From assembly GCF_028583425.1 (NCBI RefSeq), contig NC_072802.1, positions 11,169,926 to 11,233,925 on the forward strand: a DNA stretch of 64,000 bases. Reading direction: 5' to 3'. The translations under genes and the position numbers were made by a program. The notes beneath the pieces were generated by a model. That model had not been told where the DNA came from. It was given only the letters and a program-made list of their open reading frames with translations, and made no database searches. Positions within the stretch are counted from its first letter, which is position 1, and each line of letters begins with the position of its first letter. The stretch comes from Eublepharis macularius (Eukaryota; Chordata; Lepidosauria; Squamata; Eublepharidae). This document shows, piece after piece, positions 61,994-64,000 of the stretch.

Positions 61994-63600
61994 AGAAGAT
62001 ACTTTGGTTATTATCATTCTAACTAGATAATATTTAAACATCATCTTACAATTAACATAAATAACATAAATATTACAGTAACTATCATTATAAACTACTT
62101 ACTTTTTCTGCATCATGTCTGGCATTCTGAAATCCAGTAAAACCCCCCCCCCCAAAAAAAAGCAGGAAAGAAAAGCAAGCAAGCAATAACTATCATAATT
62201 GAACTCTAGCTACTTTCAGTTTAACATACAGTTTTGCTTCCCCTAGTACAAGCAAGAGTTTAAGCACCAGTTTTAATTGCTGCTGAAAGAAACCAATAAA
62301 TACACACAATGGAATACTTAACTTTTACATAGATGTGGAATCTAAGGCTGATCTAACACTGAACTGTGACCAAACTTGAGCTTAAAGCAGCTTCATTTCT
62401 TTACAGAGTAGACCTTTTTGGATTTGGTAACAGCAGTGAATAGCAAATAGTGGGCTGACATTTCACTTGCATGGGGATGTTAAGGACAGGATTTTTCTGT
62501 TTCTGGAGAAAAAAAAGAGTCATATGTGGACTGCTTGATGTTAAGTGGTTCCAGAATTTGAAGCCAAAGATCTTGATGATTTGTGTCCACCACCGAGCAC
62601 AGGTAGATAAAAGATAGACTCTACCAACTGGTTTGATAGGTGTGTTACTCTTGAATTTTACTGATAGTTTTATAGGGATGTTGCTGATTTCATGGTGAAC
62701 ATGTTAGACTATTGAACATACTGTGTTCAAAGGTGACAGTCAGATGTGAGCTGATCAGTCAGTCTGTTCAGTTCATGCTGAGCAACCATAAAGGCCTGCT
62801 GGGTTTTTTCAAAACTGCGCATGAGCAGATGCTGCCAATTCAATCTGATTGGTGGCCATTAGCATCTGTAAGGACTACTTAAACAGATAGCAATGGTGGA
62901 ATTTTTATTGAAACTCCACATTTATTAATTACTATTTATATGATTTTGTGAGTGATCAAATTGTGTATTTAAAACAATTGCCTGATTAATGGAGCAGTTA
63001 CACAGGAAGGATCGGGGTGGGGGAGCATAGAAGAACTCAATCAGGCTGCGAAAAGCCCATTCTGTTGTCCAGCATGGTTAGGAAGGAATACTGTGACACA
63101 ACCTGTCAAACACCCACAAACATATTGACCAACTATCAAACCAATTGTCAAAAAATCAGATCTCTGTTCATGGCAGGCAAACAGGGCATGAACCAAACTG
63201 GTGGGTGTTAAAGCATCTTTATAGTTTTATCATCAGTTTCAATGTTGCTGTACTTTTAGTAGTGCATTGTATTGATTATTAATTTTATGCTTTTAAATGT
63301 TATTAAATGTATGCTGTGATCCCCCCAAGAAATAATAAATAGATCATTCCTTCCAGTGGGGAAGGAGGTTGAAATTAAAAATAATATTCATCTAAGGATA
63401 GCTGGGAAGAACACTTTTCCCAGTTATTCAATGTTCCTGAACAAAGGATCGATATAGTCAAAACTATCACAACAAACCCATCAAGCTGATCACCTCTTTG
63501 GCCTCTTATGACTTCATGTGAAATTATAAAGTCCTTAATATTTATAATTAAAAGTTCAACATATCATTGAAAATTATTGTTCTTTCTCTTTTAGAATGGG
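61994..63600. other. Unassigned, possibly intronic DNA
   Basis: About 1.6 kb of AT-rich sequence without recognised coding exons. A possible decayed LINE/SINE 3' end lies at about 63240-63345 (TTTTAAATGTTATTAAATGT, then GAAATAATAAAT). A (C)n(A)n run lies at 62142-62161. Confidence 0.35.
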
Positions 63601-63676
63601 TGGCATTCTACCTGTAAAAAGAAGAAACAGCTTTGTTAATTTAGACTAACTCTTCAGATATCAGCTTTCGACTTAC

Positions 63677-63713
63677 CTGGGTCTGTAGGACGGATACTCT
63701 CAGGTTCCTCCAT
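63677..63713 (-). CDS. Candidate first coding exon of a host gene
   Basis: On the minus strand an ATG in good context (ATCATGG) opens MEEPESIRPTDP and runs into CAG|GTAAGT at 63677/63676, a perfect splice-donor consensus (intron phase 1). The upstream 63714-64000 is comparatively CpG-containing and free of repeats, as for a promoter region. Unspliced, the frame would stop after 18 codons. I do not recognise the protein and see no following exon with confidence, so this is a hypothesis only. Confidence 0.3.
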
Positions 63714-64000
63714 GATGCAGACAGAGCACCCACCCAACCTCTGTCCCCCTCAAATGCCGAGATGCACGCTCGCTTGCACACTCCCCTGCCACTGCCACCA
63801 CTCCAAGACATATGACCCCCCCTCCATGAACAGTTAGACTCGAAAGGCAGTAGGACCCAACGAAGGCTGCACCTGCAGCTCCTGGCATTCAGGGACAGCC
63901 CCCCAAGTCTCAGAGAGGGAGCTCTGTAGAGGTGAGTGGGGGGGAGGGGTTCTGAGACGAATGACGGGAATGACCATTGGAAGCCATGGGACATCAACAT
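63714..64000 (-). promoter_or_regulatory. Possible promoter/5' UTR of the candidate exon
   Basis: About 290 bp with more CpG dinucleotides than the flanking DNA and no recognised repeat. A 119-codon frame spanning it has no familiar motif and is probably chance. No TATA box is evident on the minus strand. Confidence 0.25.

Noticed and set aside
63583..63640. Possible small plus-strand exon after TTCTTTCTCTTTTAG
   Set aside because: Only about 19 bp to the next GT, no coding context; likely chance.
1..64000. CRISPR arrays, operons, bacterial regulatory sites
   Set aside because: The DNA is clearly vertebrate repeat sequence; the tandem repeats lack spacer structure.

Overview
This window looks like vertebrate, most likely squamate-reptile, genomic DNA made almost entirely of transposable elements. 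Pointers are CR1 LINEs (one still with its 8-bp ATCATAGA tail repeat and an esterase-type ORF1), tRNA-headed SINEs of sauropsid type, L1 LINEs, DIRS-like retrotransposons, hAT transposons and Ty3/gypsy elements including chromodomain-bearing (sushi/Tf1-like) ones. I recognise no conventional host gene. The only host-gene hint is a possible first coding exon with a perfect splice donor on the minus strand at 63677-63713.

Layout. 1-2603: 5' part of a minus-strand chromovirus (gag plus LTR), placed in a DIRS-like fragment (2604-4089). 4090-9970: a minus-strand Ty3/gypsy element with two 301-bp LTRs, itself hit by a foldback repeat, a solo LTR and a LINE/SINE tail. 9971-17495: an L1 endonuclease scrap and a BED-finger hAT element split by a scrambled chromovirus (10635-15213) that carries an ORF1-only LINE. 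17496-50785: one old L1 fragment that hosts a deep nest. A hAT-like element (18559-47883) sits in it, bounded by 13-bp inverted termini and an 8-bp duplication. That element contains a full-length young L1 (18953-25133), a CR1, and a complete chromovirus (28652-45049, 404-bp LTRs, duplication CCATT). The chromovirus in turn contains a second young L1 on the minus strand, an ORF1-only LINE and a 5'-truncated L1. 50836-54335: a 5'-truncated minus-strand chromovirus abutting a CR1 (54336-57570). 58097-59225: a DIRS-like gag start. 59228-64000: tandem repeats, SINEs, a hAT-like MITE and otherwise unassigned DNA.

How the parts work together. The two young L1s are nearly identical; one keeps an intact ORF2 with a broken ORF1, the other an intact ORF1 with an ORF2 lacking its end. 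Three 1.2-1.6-kb elements carry only an L1-type ORF1 between a 5' leader and a poly(A) tail, with 17-20-bp target duplications. They are half-LINEs analogous to mammalian HAL1 and presumably borrow ORF2 protein in trans.

The chromoviruses show two covarying RNA signals that fit the Tf1/sushi group. One is an 11-nt self-complementarity between LTR and primer-binding site. The other is a GGGAAAC slippery heptamer followed by a hairpin and potential pseudoknot at the gag-pol junction. These signals and the ORF1-only family are the most interesting content. All alignments were made by eye; identity values are estimates.
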